DNA from: Priapulus caudatus
Lineage: Eukaryota; Priapulida; Priapulimorpha; Priapulimorphida; Priapulidae
Assembly: GCF_000485595.1 (NCBI RefSeq)
Contig: NW_014577618.1
Coordinates: forward strand, 49,522 to 102,387
Reading direction: 5' to 3'
DNA length: 52,866 nt
Position 1 is the first letter of the stretch; each line of letters starts with the position of its first letter. This document shows positions 1-12,510 of the stretch, in pieces. The notes below the pieces were generated by a model. The model saw only the letters and a program-made list of their open reading frames with translations. It was not told where the DNA came from and searched no databases. The position numbers and the translations under genes are program-made.

Positions 1-345
1 ACCCTGTGGCCTGTGATGGCTGTGTGTGTGCTGTGTGTGTGTGGTGTCCTGTGTGTTGTGTGTGTATGTGTGTGGGTGCCGCGCGTGTGTGCCATGTGTG
101 AGGTGCAGCGCGCCGCGTTGTGGTGTGTCGCGCGTACATTGCGTGCGTCCTGCGTGCCGGCGTAAGTTCGTGCGTAGTTCGTGCGTGCTGTAGCGCTGGT
201 GCGTGCGGTGCGTGTGTGCTGCCTGTGATGGCCTGGGTCGTGCTGCTGGATGCGTGTGGCTTAGTGTGATGTGATGTGTCTCTCGTGGTGTGGTGTGTGT
301 CGTGGTGGGTGCTGTAGCTGTGGAGGCGACGCGCGTGCGGCGTGC
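1..345. repeat. TG-rich low-complexity DNA
   Basis: Degenerate TG and GTGC repeats with scattered CpG; no open frame worth noting. Probably the noisy edge of a microsatellite. Confidence 0.7.
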
Positions 346-3300
346 GTTCGATAATTACTAATATCAAAGGCAACGAACGAATGTGCATAGAAATAAAACA
401 TGCTGCTAAATAATTACGAGAAATGCGCAAAGAATATGCTAAAAATACAAGATGAAGTTCCTTAAACATCTTATTTGATTTTTCTCCTTTACGATAAAGC
501 GTTGCGGTGAACGCTAGCAATTAAACCGATAGTTTTGGTCAACGCACTAAAAGTAGCCGATGAGCGATTGATGATGACGAGTTAAACGAGTTAGCGGAAC
601 ACGGACTGCGGATAATAAGTACCCTCTCACCCAAGATGTCAGCTTACTGTTTGCCAAAGATCATGTGTGAATCATAAGTAGTGCTGGAATCTTTTATTAT
701 GTGATACATTGACGATAATCAATCTTCTATGAAACGTAAGCAAACGTAAGACTTTAATATACTATGAGTATTACGTACTATGACTGGTTATACGAAATAC
801 TGTAAAAAAGCCGTAGTATACGTAATTCTTTCTTTACTGGGCAGAGCACATGTTTTCCTGACCGAAATTCAGAAATCACTCAGACAGTGAACATTACGAC
901 ACTGTTACCTAATGTAGAACACTACAGTAATACTACCCTCTTAAACTAACCTTATTATTAGTCTCTCAAAGTCTCAGTGACTTATTGAAAACGGAAAGCG
1001 CCAAAAAGCTCAAATTAGAGAGATCAAACTGAATTGCCTGCTTAGAAAGCCTCAATTTGCCAATGACAGTACCAAAGCAGTAAAGGTCTAAAATCTGGAA
1101 GAAAATTCCGAATACTCCGTGAATACGGAACAACTAAAACACACTAACACATGACATGCGTTTTCACTGTAAGTAACACAGATATACCCGGGTAAAATAA
1201 TTTCGATTTTAAGTTGAAACTGTGATTCCTTTAAACAGTTGGATCGAGCTCATCTCAGTACATCTTTCTCGGAATAATCTGATAAAATATCATGCAGAGC
1301 TTTGGTACCACGTTGGTTGCTAACCACGGCCTCACGTCGCAGTTACAAGTAATTCCTATTCGCGTTAATTGTTGCTACCTGCTGACTCATCAAGAGCCTT
1401 GATGTTGCCAAATAATAGAATTTAATGCATTATTCAACAGTAGCATTACGAAAGTGATTTAGGACACTTGATTTGTTATTATAATTCTATATAACTAATA
1501 TACTGTAAATTTTGCCAACAATGATTCGCAACCATCCAGGTGGCTCAGATCGTTTTTACTTTTTAGATGCAATATTACAAATGACCAGATCTAATAGACC
1601 GGGGGGGGGGGGGGGGGGGTCATGTTTTGTAGTATATGTAATAACACGAGATTGGCGCGGACGAACAGTGGGTTCGCGTAACGCACGCGGAGATCGCAGT
1701 CAACGCCAGACACTCGTGGCATTCGAAGAGTGCCTTGAGACTGGTGCGTATCATTTCCCGTCCAAGCACTAACTCCCTGCAGCGGTGCCAACTAAATTAT
1801 CTGTCGCTCACTAATCATGTATGAGCAATCCTCCAGACGAGTCTACCGCAAGAATGACAGGATACGAACCCCTGTTAATTAAATTGACTACTTCCACGAA
1901 TATTCTATGCTTTATATTTGTAAAATGTTTGTAGCAAATTTTTTTACATTAAAGTACTAGTACTAATGCCGACTAAAATGATCCTCAAATCTTACCTGCA
2001 TAATATATGTTCCTCAACTAGTTAAAAGATCCAAAAACCTTCCAATTTGAATATACATACTGATCACGAGCATTAAATGCTTGTATTGCGGCTATGTAGC
2101 GAGTAACGAATGTTTGTTAACATCGAACGGAATAGCCAAATAGGAAGTATAATGCAACGCAATTTAACCATACAAAGTGAACAGAATCACTTACATTTTG
2201 TGAACACATGTGGACATAATTTTTTTACTTTGCGATTTAAGCCGTATTACTCTTTATGAACTAATTGACATTAAGACACTAAACTCCCTGAGGGCTGCCC
2301 AATGAAATTTTTGTCCTCAATAATGGGAAAAACCACTGAGTAGCAACGCTTCGAGGAGCAGGATCTACCTGCGGGAGAACCTGACGCAGACGAAACATTC
2401 CTCAGGTAAATTTTTTCTGTTGTAGGTTGTCGGATAATATGTGTCAAATACCCAGGGACGAAATTAACGGCAAGACGTCCGGAGCTCACATACTCCCTGA
2501 TTTACTGCCCGGACTCCCTGGATTGACCATTATGCGAGTCCGATGTGACTCATGAAAATTCTGCTCTATATAACTAGTTCGATTCCAGAGCATGGCCTTT
2601 GGAATTACGGTATTTTTCAGCTAATTTCCCAAAGAAATGGGCAGCGTGCACCCGCAAGAATCTTAAAACAAGATGCAAATCTCAGACTGAAAACTACCTC
2701 GTTTTGCTGCGCGACTCCCCTGTTTTGAATGTATGGAGTGCCGTTCTGTACTCCCTTGTTCAAACAAGTTAATTTTCTACCACGAAATACTGTGTCCATA
2801 TATTGCGTCAGAGACCGTCTCCTACCTGCCGTGGTAGCTAGAGGGCAGACGAACCAACAGTCACCCAGCCGCGTTAATTTTTCCGTGATCGTATAGGTCG
2901 TCGGGCACTTCCGGCGCGAAGCAGGCTCAGGAGCAAACGCAGCGAAACGCATGGCAAAGGCAAAGCAGCTTGATGGCGCACGAATCAGCAATCGCTCGTG
3001 AGACCATCGTGCAGGAGAGCTCGTGCACAGGTTGACAGGGCCATCTGGACAAAATTCTAGTTGTCTGTCCCCCGACCATGATTTGTTTAGTGAGGTAGGT
3101 ACGGGTAAGTACTTTTTTTTGTGAGCATAATCAGTTATTTTACAGTGAGCTATTTTCGTGGCGTCGGTCGCGAGGACAGCAAACATTAATTTTTTTAGGA
3201 GGCCTGACAGGGCGACGAATTTTGCAATTTTAGCAACTTGCCGAAAAATCGCGAGTGCCTTAAAAAAAGCTACGTACTTAAAAGTGGAAGTGTCCTAACG

Positions 3301-4480
3301 TCCGCGGCCGCCACAGTGTCTTGAGCGAGCGTGTGGCGACAAAACTGCGAGTGCCTAAAAATTACGTGACAAAATGAGATTCATCTAACGTGCAATTTTT
3401 TTGGAAGTGATCAGACATTATGAAAGTGTTTAAAGCAGGTACGGTAAATAACGGCGAATTGAACTTGTTTAGGCATTTGACCGACCAGTCTGACATTTAA
3501 TCATGAAATATATTCTGTTCCGTGATCGACAGTGATAAATGTATTGCGTGTAATGCTATAAATTTCCACTCGCAGAACATAGCAAAGTGCTTATATTTGT
3601 ACTACTCGACAATTTCTCAAATATTGACACTCATTGTGCGTGTTAGCAATCAGGGAGAATTCGAGCCCTGGCGTGATCCACTATTTTGCAGTCTCGCCGC
3701 GAAATCGGTGACAGTAGCGCATATTGCCCAACGTGACCGCTGAAATTTGGCTGGTTAGCGCTGTGGGAGGTGTGTCGTTGCGTCGCAGCAGTTGCTGTGT
3801 GTGAATTTTAATGATCATAACTCGCATATTTTCGTATTTCGTAGCATCTTCCGTTTACCATTTATTGATGTTTATTTTGCTTTATCATGTAGTGAGGAAT
3901 AAATTAGTTGGGAATAAATTACTCTACCTCCCCCTAATCTCTCCTGCTTACCACTCTCACAACAAAAGGTATCTATATTATTGTATTGCATTGCATTTCA
4001 TTGTGTAGCGTCTGTGTCTGCTGCCAGTGTTCTCAAACGTCCTTTGCTAAATCATAATTTCACTACTAGCCAAGATGTATTTGCTTTAACTTATTAACCT
4101 ATGTGTTTATCTACACGAAGTGAGTCACTCCGCAGAGTCTTCTTCCGTTTGGAAGGTATATTTATTCATAGGCAACGCATTCCAACAATTCATCTATCAC
4201 CTGTCCTCGTTAATTCACATGTCTACTATTTTACTAGCGAAATGGAAATGAAAAATTCTTATCCCTGCAGGTCGCCTCGAAAAGATGGCGCTCCATCTAC
4301 CGAGGTTGACAAACCAATGGCAAACCGAAAAGACCTTCACAGCCGGAGCACATCTTCGTCTGCAGTGTATAGAAACAGTGAAACGGTGAAATGCAATCCA
4401 CTCCATCATCTCGATGTAATCTGCAATCGTATGTGATACGTTAACCCCCCCCCCCCAGCCCACCCCCGTCCTGATCAATC
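346..4480. other. intergenic, no supported gene
   Basis: AT-rich DNA with a run of 19 G at 1601-1619. The longest open frame is on the minus strand at 2617-3186 (189 codons); it has no recognisable domain and an arginine/serine-rich composition, so I do not call it a gene. Confidence 0.6.
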
Positions 4481-4489
4481 TATGCGTGG

Positions 4490-4740
4490 TTATGCGTGTT
4501 TTTCGCCCCGGGCCGGACACGAGGCTTTCGTGAGTCCGGCTGGTTGCGCCGTTGGGCGGTACCGTCGCGGCCTCTTGTGTTCAGACACGGGCCGTCAGCC
4601 ATCTTCACACAGAGCGACAGTGAGCTGAACGTCGTGCGGCTGACAGGTCCGATCGCTGCTCTCACAAACGCAGAACGACTCATCAGCGTAGGCATGGCAG
4701 CGAGCACGACCGGACCAAACGTCGCGCTGATGCAGTGAAA
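4490..4740. other. GC-rich island, possible exon or promoter
   Basis: A sharply bounded CpG-rich stretch in AT-rich surroundings. On the plus strand a frame reads SDSELNVVRLTGPIAALTNA then ERLIS between a CACACAG acceptor-like site (about 4613) and a GTAGGC donor-like site; this loosely resembles the end of a KH RNA-binding domain. On the minus strand there is a start codon in good context, AAGATGGCTGAC. The two readings compete and neither is proven. Confidence 0.25.
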
Positions 4741-5264
4741 GAAAGCACCTCTGAGGATCCGGCTATCAGTGATGAATTAAACCATTATACGTATTATATT
4801 AGATAATATATATATAAAAACAAACTCAGGTAAGAATAAGGGAGTTTAAAGTTAATTGACGAGACCTATTCGGAGATTACATCTCTGCATCAGTCAAGCC
4901 AGACAGTTGTGGAAACTAGCAATCAATAACTCAAAACAAATACACTGCTTATACAGAATCAAAAATGAATGATGCACACAATTTTGCGCAGTGCCGTAAA
5001 TTGCACACGTTGGCAACGCCCGCGGGCGATTGTCTGAATCATTACATTTTTCGATTATCTATAACGCATCCTGTATTTGGCTTGTTGATTATTTGATTCT
5101 TATTCAATGTCTGCTTGGACCTGATGAAGAGATGTAATCTACGTAAAGCTCGGTCAACGAATTTAAACTTTAAACACCTATCATTCGTTCACCTTGACTT
5201 TGTTATTTATCTACATGTGTTTCGTGTGTGACTTACTGTCTAATATATATAGATTTTTTTTTTT

Positions 5265-5302
<38 letters not shown>

Positions 5303-8290
5303 ATATAGCTAATAATATATGATATGTGGATGATTCTCACTACCGTCAGTTTACCCAGGCAACCAAATCTGCTTTGTTCATTGAATAAAGTAGAAATATG
5401 ATTCATTTCAACCTCCATTTTATATTTTCTCTTGTAATCAGATTTCGTTTCCGGCTGACAGACATCTAACGCGTGGGGCGGCGAAGGAGAACAATGTTTC
5501 AGTAGAAATGTTGTATAAAAGAAAAACAGTTTTTATAATACTATTCAGCTGCAGCAATGTCCGAGATTACGCCCTGTCGGATCTTGCTGGACTGCCATAG
5601 GGTGAGAAAACACGACAAACCCTGTGTGATTCATAAACTAAGCTGAGTCAGATTCCCCCCGACCCACCGTGACACAATCAGATACCCGCCTCGCAAGCTA
5701 TCGCCTGCGTGACATCAACAGGAGTGGAGCCACTGTACCCCATGTTGCTTGCTCACTTCAGCCAGGCGGCCCACAAGCGCGGATTCGCGTTCTGGCTGAT
5801 CAGCACGAACAACCGCCGCCAGCACGGCGATCATGGAAATCAGGGCAGATGACCGCGCGAGATCAGGGGAGTAGGAAAATCCAACGCCTGTTCATTCATT
5901 ATCGGATCGTCGTGAGTGAACAATTTTTTTCTTTGACGATAGACGTGTCATTAAACGAACAGCGATGTTCTTGCGGAGATGAATTGTTTGTGTGATGCTA
6001 TTGTCTTGTTCACGGATTGGATTCGCGTTCGGTTGGCGATGTTCCTTGTTTTGTGTATTGTGTTCATTTCCGTTTAGCGTGGTGCGCTTGCGCTCGTTTA
6101 TATTCGTTCTGCGATGTCTTCAGATCCGTCTTTCAACTCCCGCACAAGCGAATAACGTTTCCGCTCTGCTACTCTTTTTATATGTGCAATAGCAAATTAC
6201 GTTGGATGACCACATTCAATTTCCTGAAAGTTAATCGCGATGGCCCCCGGCCCCCCGTCCTTTCTTCACGTTTCTGTATATATGTATGCAGCTATGCGTG
6301 GCTGCTTACCACGACCGACCTTTCGGTTTGCGGTGGTAAGACCAGCGCGCCGGAGTATTTTCTTGAACCTTCACCCGTTCCTGCTATACTATGCTCATGC
6401 AGCTTATGCGTTGGTACATACCTCAGCGACCGCGCAGACCACAAACGTTTCGCTTCCACAGTAGTGGCTCCTCTCCCTCATTGTCTATTTCGGCCGCAGC
6501 AACACTCTCTGGAATGTACCCGCGATCGAGCGTGGCTCTGTCGGGCGAACGCACCATCCATACAACTGTCAAACGGCGCGCGAACCCCCTACCGACGTCG
6601 TCAGCGACGGTCACCAAACGAATAGCTAGCGGTGGCCGCCGCCGTCACGGAGGAAACCTACTTCACGATACTTTGCCGGCATTCACTAAAGGGTGAGCCG
6701 TGCACGAAAACTTACCTCCATTATCAGGACTCAATCGTCAGTCAGACAAATTAGACGATCCCGTTTAAAGAAACTGGTTTTTTTAAACGCTCACCTTGAC
6801 ATAGTTCAGATGCCCCCCTGTAGAATCGCGTGGATCGTCCGGTCCGTCGATCGGTCGGCATCAGGTCAACAGCTTGGGCACAAATCTGTAAGAACCCGGC
6901 AACAGCGCTCGACGTTACGGTCGACGCACTATTCGCGTCCAGTTGGGAGGGGATCACTCAAACGACGGTCTGGGTCATGCCGAAGCTGCGGGGCAAAGGC
7001 GGGTCAAAGCCGTCCAACCGGGTCCAACGAGCGTGCTCAAAAGAAGGGAACATTACAATCTTACCACTTAAAGGATATAGCGGGGAAAATGCAGAATTGC
7101 GGCAACAAATCTAACACGCTCGACCTAGGCTACGTGATAGTCGGGTGCCTTATAAGCCATCCATGTAGGAAAAGAAGGCCATCACTATGTGCCGAAGAAT
7201 TGGAGGTCACAGGTCAAAGGTCGAATGGGCATCCAACGGGCAGAAGTTCTAGACATTTCTGGGACATGGTCCTGACGAGGCGATGAAAACTTTTTTTTTC
7301 TACGCCGGCATACGGCATTCTTATATGGCACGATCTATTGAGAAGCGACATGCAAATATCGACTTCTGGCTGACTGATGGGCGAAGAGATAATTGTCAGC
7401 ATAACTTCTTGACCCTGGCTAAGAGTGAGGGGTTGAAGCATGGACTTGCTTGACGTCTGTTTTCAGACAAGAATTGTACTGCCGAGGTTTTGCTAGTTGA
7501 ATCATTACATGCCTGGCATGGATGAGGTACCTTACCAATGTTACTGTGACGAACTTTCAAAAGCTAAATTTGCGTTAAGGGAAGGGTCATGCTCCTTAAA
7601 TGCGTTGATAAACTTCCATGATATGGACCATGTCTGTGACTAGTTCAGTTATGGGTTGACATTGTCAACCGTACTGCCATTGCCAGTGGCCTACTGCCAG
7701 TCCTGGCGGCGATCCGTGGGTTGTTGTCACGGTGCGACTTTTTGCCTTAATGGCCCTATACAGGCTTGGAGCTCTCCTATTGACGCAGCTGTACCTAACA
7801 GGGCTTGCGTAGGTGAACATGGTGAGTGGTTAGCCTATTCTGCTCTTGCAGATAGTGTGTTGCTATCGACGTCATGATGGGGAGCTTCCATCTTTTATCT
7901 GAAGACACTAAACGTACGCGCCATTCGTAGGCAACTTTCATAACGATCACCAGACGAATTCTATAGCTTGAGAAGCGTTCCTCGGATACATCCCTGTGCA
8001 TTCCATGTTTACGGCGTGTATCGTGAACACATTTGGAACTAACCAGGTTCATACCTAGACAACCCACCATATTCCCACAGAGTCACCGCCAGTAGCGTTA
8101 GCATGAGCGCTGATCGTCTCTGCGGACTGTTAGAAAACCAAGCTGACCCAATAAATTTCTAAAAAATTTTTGATTGTCTACTATATACAAGACTACAGTC
8201 AAAATTATCCATACTCTTCTCAAAAGCTACCATACACCATACTGCCATGCCACTCCCTGATGGCGCGAGGACGGGCTGCTATGTCCTGGC
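4741..8290. other. intergenic, no supported gene
   Basis: Contains a T-rich run at about 5253-5298 and several overlapping short open frames (for example 6017-6625 and 6693-7286, plus strand) without recognisable motifs or splice structure. Confidence 0.55.
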
Positions 8291-8299
8291 CATATATAC

Positions 8300-9553
8300 C
8301 GTGTCTTTATATCTCTACGTTTCTTTCCCCCCACCGCCCTCTTTCATCTTCTTTTTCCCTCCTGTTCTGCTTCTCTCCTTGCGTAATCGCATCGCTCGTC
8401 TTCGTCGCAGTTCCCCTCTACATTCATCTCTGCCTCTCCATGTCTACTCCCTCTCCCATTTCTTCCATCTCTCTCTCTCCCTCAGCGCCTATGGCAGCCC
8501 GCACGCCCTCCCTCTGCTCTCATCTATAATCTCTGCGATCTTTCTCTACTCTCGTCATGCTCATGCGGCTCTACTCCTGGCTCTAGCATCCTCCCTCTGT
8601 CATTCGCTCGCCTCGTCTCTTCCCTTCACCTGCTCTCCGGCGTCTGCTCTCTATCCATTTCCTCCCATCTCTCCCTCCTCGTTCTACTCTATCATCCTCA
8701 TCGCCTTTCTACCCACACTTGTTCATATCTAATCCTCCCCCGCTCTCCACTCCTCCTCAACTCATCCTCGCGCTGGGTCTATCTATCTCCAATCTCTCTA
8801 TGGCTATTCTCCTCCTCACTTACTCTCCCCTCTCTCCCTATCTATCCTCCCTCCAGTCTCTGATCTATCGCCCTCCTCCCTCTCTCTCTCTCTCTCCTCC
8901 ATCTCGCTCCCCTGTATATATATACTAGACCTATAATCCGTCGTTCCCTCCTCCCTCATATCTCATCTCCCCTCCCTCGGGACCTCTCTCGGTCGTAGGG
9001 GCTTTGCTTCCTCACATCTTCCCACACCTCCCTTCTTCCTCTCTCGATACTGCTATCCTCTGCGTCCACTCTCTCGTTGCCTTCTCTCTAGTCTATCTCC
9101 CTCGCTCCCTTGTCTCATTCGTCCTGTCTCTCTCTCTTCTCTCTCCTCTCTCCTCTCTCTACTCCTCTCCTCAGCTCGTTCGGGATGTCTTCCGCCCCCC
9201 CTCTCTCTATCTCCCTTCTCTCTCTTCTCTCTTCTCTCTTCTCTCTCGTCTCTCTCTGCCTCATCATTCGTCCTCTCTCCATCTGCTCCTCCTCTCTGCT
9301 CTTCTGCTCTCTCTCTCCTCTCTCTCCCCCCTCTTCTCTCTCTCTCTCTTCTCTACTCTCTACTCTCCTCTCTCATATCTCCTCTCTCTTCCTCTCCATT
9401 CTCTCTCTTCCTCTGCTCTGCTCCTTCTCCCTCCTCTCTCTCTCTCTTCTCTCTCTCTCGCTTCTCTCTCTCATCTCTCTCCTTCTGCCATCCTCTCCTC
9501 TCTCCTCTCTCTCTTCCTCTCTCATCCTCTCTCTCTCTCTCTCTCTCCTCCTC

Positions 9554-9615
<62 letters not shown>

Positions 9616-9679
9616 GCTACTCTCTCTACTCTCTTCTCTCTCTTCGTTCTCTTCTCTCATCATTCGTCTCCTCTCTCTC

Positions 9680-9724
<45 letters not shown>

Positions 9725-9750
9725 ATCCGTCTCTCTCTCTCGTCCAAACA
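8300..9750. repeat. 1.4-kb pyrimidine (CT/TC) tract
   Basis: Almost uninterrupted TC-rich sequence on the plus strand, becoming pure CT dinucleotide repeat toward 9750. It creates long meaningless frames of Ser/Leu on one strand and Arg/Glu on the other. Confidence 0.95.
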
Positions 9751-11200
9751 ATCTAGGCATCTGGAGGGCCGACGTCAGCACCGAGAGCGGCGCGCGGGTC
9801 TGGGAAGCACCTGCGCATCGCCGCATAGGAGACGGCCAACGCACGTGCTGACGACGCTCGACGCCGCAAGTGTCACGTGACCTCGCTCATCGACCGGCAT
9901 CGACTTCGAAGGGCGGCGTGTCGCAGGTACGAAGGGAGGGGGCCTGTCGCAGGTACGAGGGAGGGGCGCTGTCGAGGTACGGGCGGCGTGTCGAAAGGTA
10001 CGGATGCGGGGCACTGTGTCAGAGGACGAAGGGGGCACCGAATAGGCGTCGAGCCGTACGACGCATGGGGCAGGTCTGTCGAGCGACCGACTCCGGGGGC
10101 GTTGTTGTGAAGTGTGACACCCGCTGACGCCCCAACGCGCCACCCGCGCGACAGCTACCCGCCCCCCGCCCCCCATCTCCCCGGGGGGCGTTGTCCGAGG
10201 TAACGAGGGGGCAGCCCAGTCGAGCAGTGGGGGTGCCGATCGAGTCGGAGGGGGGAGGTGGCCGTCGAGGTACGAGGGGAGCCGTCCGAGGTGTTGGGGG
10301 TGCCGTCGAGATGTGCGGGAGCATGGACTCGCTGTACGAGTTTTTGCGGGTACAACGCGTTCACGGTTACACCGTCACGAAGCGATTGACACTGTACAGA
10401 GAGGTAAAACGCTGTAAGATGTTCTCCGCCTCTGCAGTCCCCCACCAGGGTGTGTGGTCTGTGGTAGCCGGGCCCAACAATCCAAACCATCGCCCAGGGC
10501 ACATCCCCCCGTTCATACCTCCCACACCTCTTGTCACTCGACATCTCGAACGCGATGTTGACTGTGATAGAAGCTTAAAGAAGTGTTTGACAATCAACCG
10601 GCGGATCGCGTTATCCTCACGATCGACACCCTCACGCCATACAATCATTCTGTCTACTCCAATCTCGATTGTGCCTGTAGCGTAGACATATCTTACACTA
10701 TACTTGTACACATCTTCCATCTGAGTAAGGCCAGTATATCCCACTGTCACGCGTAATGGAGAAAGAGCGACACCATCTAGTGTTCCACTACGGCACAATG
10801 TGGCGATCACTATAGCACTTCATCCTCTCATCTGTCTCATCTCGCAGCGACCCTGGGTGGTGCCACACCACCGCTCTGCACGCAGAAACCACGTACTGTG
10901 CGTGTGATGGCTGAGATTGCCGCTTGTGTTTTCCGGTGAACCAGCGCTATCGGGACGGGTCCTGCTGCACAAGCTTTGCCTCGCCCTCCCCGAAGGGTCT
11001 GGACGAGAGGCAAACCAGACCCAGACACCACGCGCAGTTAGTCCTCTTCGAGTCCACTGCACCTCCAGCCTCTCCCGACGCGAGTCCTGTGCAGGAATAC
11101 AGAAAGGTACGAACGTAGACGGACCCATGCTGAGCGCAATTCCAGTCAGAGTTTACACACACACACACACAAAGTACGAGAACATAACATAACATAGCGA
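9751..11200. other. GC-rich to mixed intergenic DNA with one open frame
   Basis: 9760-10330 is CpG-rich with a degenerate GTACGAGGGAGG-type repeat. 10367-10810 on the minus strand is open for 147 codons and contains GLTQMEDVYKYSVRYVYATG; the composition looks more protein-like than the neighbouring frames, but I do not recognise it. Confidence 0.4.
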
Positions 11201-11204
11201 GTTA

Positions 11205-12510
11205 CATAATGCAGTCTTCTTTAGTCTGTAATGCACGCTTTCAATGGTGCTCGCGCATGCGCAATATCTCACGAGAATAACAGTAATTTGCCAAAATTAT
11301 GCATTTAAACTGAAGAAGAGTTATCCTAGCAAAGATATATATAATAAAATTTAATCAGAATTATGAAATAATCACACTTAAGAAATGGGGAAAAACCCGT
11401 GCATGTAAGGTACCCACTGCATATATACCAGTCAGTACACAATCTGGCTACGTTAGTGTTAGCGCATGCGCAATATCTCAACAGAGGATCGAGTTATATT
11501 TTGTACAGAATATGCATTTAATGTGGTTAGGAGGTATCTCAGCATAGATTTATGTTATAAATTCTTTTCAGGAAACCTGTGTTTATAATTGGGAGAGCGC
11601 CCTAGCCTGTAGGGTGCTAAACTACTACTTCACCCCTCCCATCCTCCCCCTTGCCTACCTTAATTGTCTCTCACTCAGCATCCATCTTTTTCTACCGCAC
11701 CTCAACTACCTTCCCTGCCGCCTTTCCTCAGTCTCCCACCCCTCTCTCCCTCGGCAAGCTATATATTATGCAGTATTTTTTCAGTCCGTACTGCACGCGT
11801 ACGCCTTCAACCTTGCTCGCGCATGCGCAATATCTCACGAGAATAACAATTAATATTTTGCAAAAGTTATGCTATGAAGAGGAGTTATCCTAGCATAGAT
11901 TTATATAATAAATCTCTATCATTAGACATCACTTAAGAAATGGTGGGAAAAACCTTGCACGTATGGTACCCGCTGCATATACCAGTCAGTACACAATCTG
12001 GCTACGTTAGTGTTAGCGCATGCGCAATATCTCAATAGAGGAGTTATATTTTGTAAAGAATATGCATTTAATGTGGTTTAATAGGGGGTATCTCAGCATA
12101 GATTTCTGTTATAAATTCTTTTCAGTGGACCTGTGTTTATAATTGGACGAGCACCCTAGCCTGTAGCGTGCTAAACTACTACTTCATCCCCTTCCATCCT
12201 CCCCCTTGCCTACCTTGTCTCTCGCTCAGCATCCCTGCCGCCTTTTCTCAGTCTCCCACCCCTCTCTCCCTCGGCAAGCTATATTATGCAGTATGTTTTC
12301 AGCCCGTACTGCACTCCTTCAACGGTGCTGGCGCATGCGCAATATATCCCGAGAAGAACAATATTTTGCTAAAATTATTCATTTAACCGAAGAGTAGTTA
12401 TCCTAGCATAGATTTATATGATAAATTTCTATCATTAGACATCACTTAAGAAATGGTGGGAAAAACCTTGCATGTATGGTACCCGCTGCATATACCAGTC
12501 AGTAATTGTT
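11205..12510. repeat. tandem repeat of about 540 bp, roughly 2.4 copies
   Basis: Long-period direct repeat with unit starts recognisable at about 11209, 11770 and 12288 (periods about 560 and 520 bp). Shared landmarks include CTCCCTCGGCAAGC, CAATATCTC, TATGCATTTAA, CAGTCAGTA and CTACGTTAGTGTTAGCGC. Five perfect GCGCATGCGC palindromes lie in it. Confidence 0.9.

Noticed and set aside
2617-3186. Minus-strand open frame of 189 codons
   Set aside because: No recognisable motif, Arg/Ser-rich, no splice or promoter context; may be chance.
9004-9880. Two overlapping plus-strand frames of about 250 codons
   Set aside because: CT-tract artefacts, Ser/Leu only in their main part.
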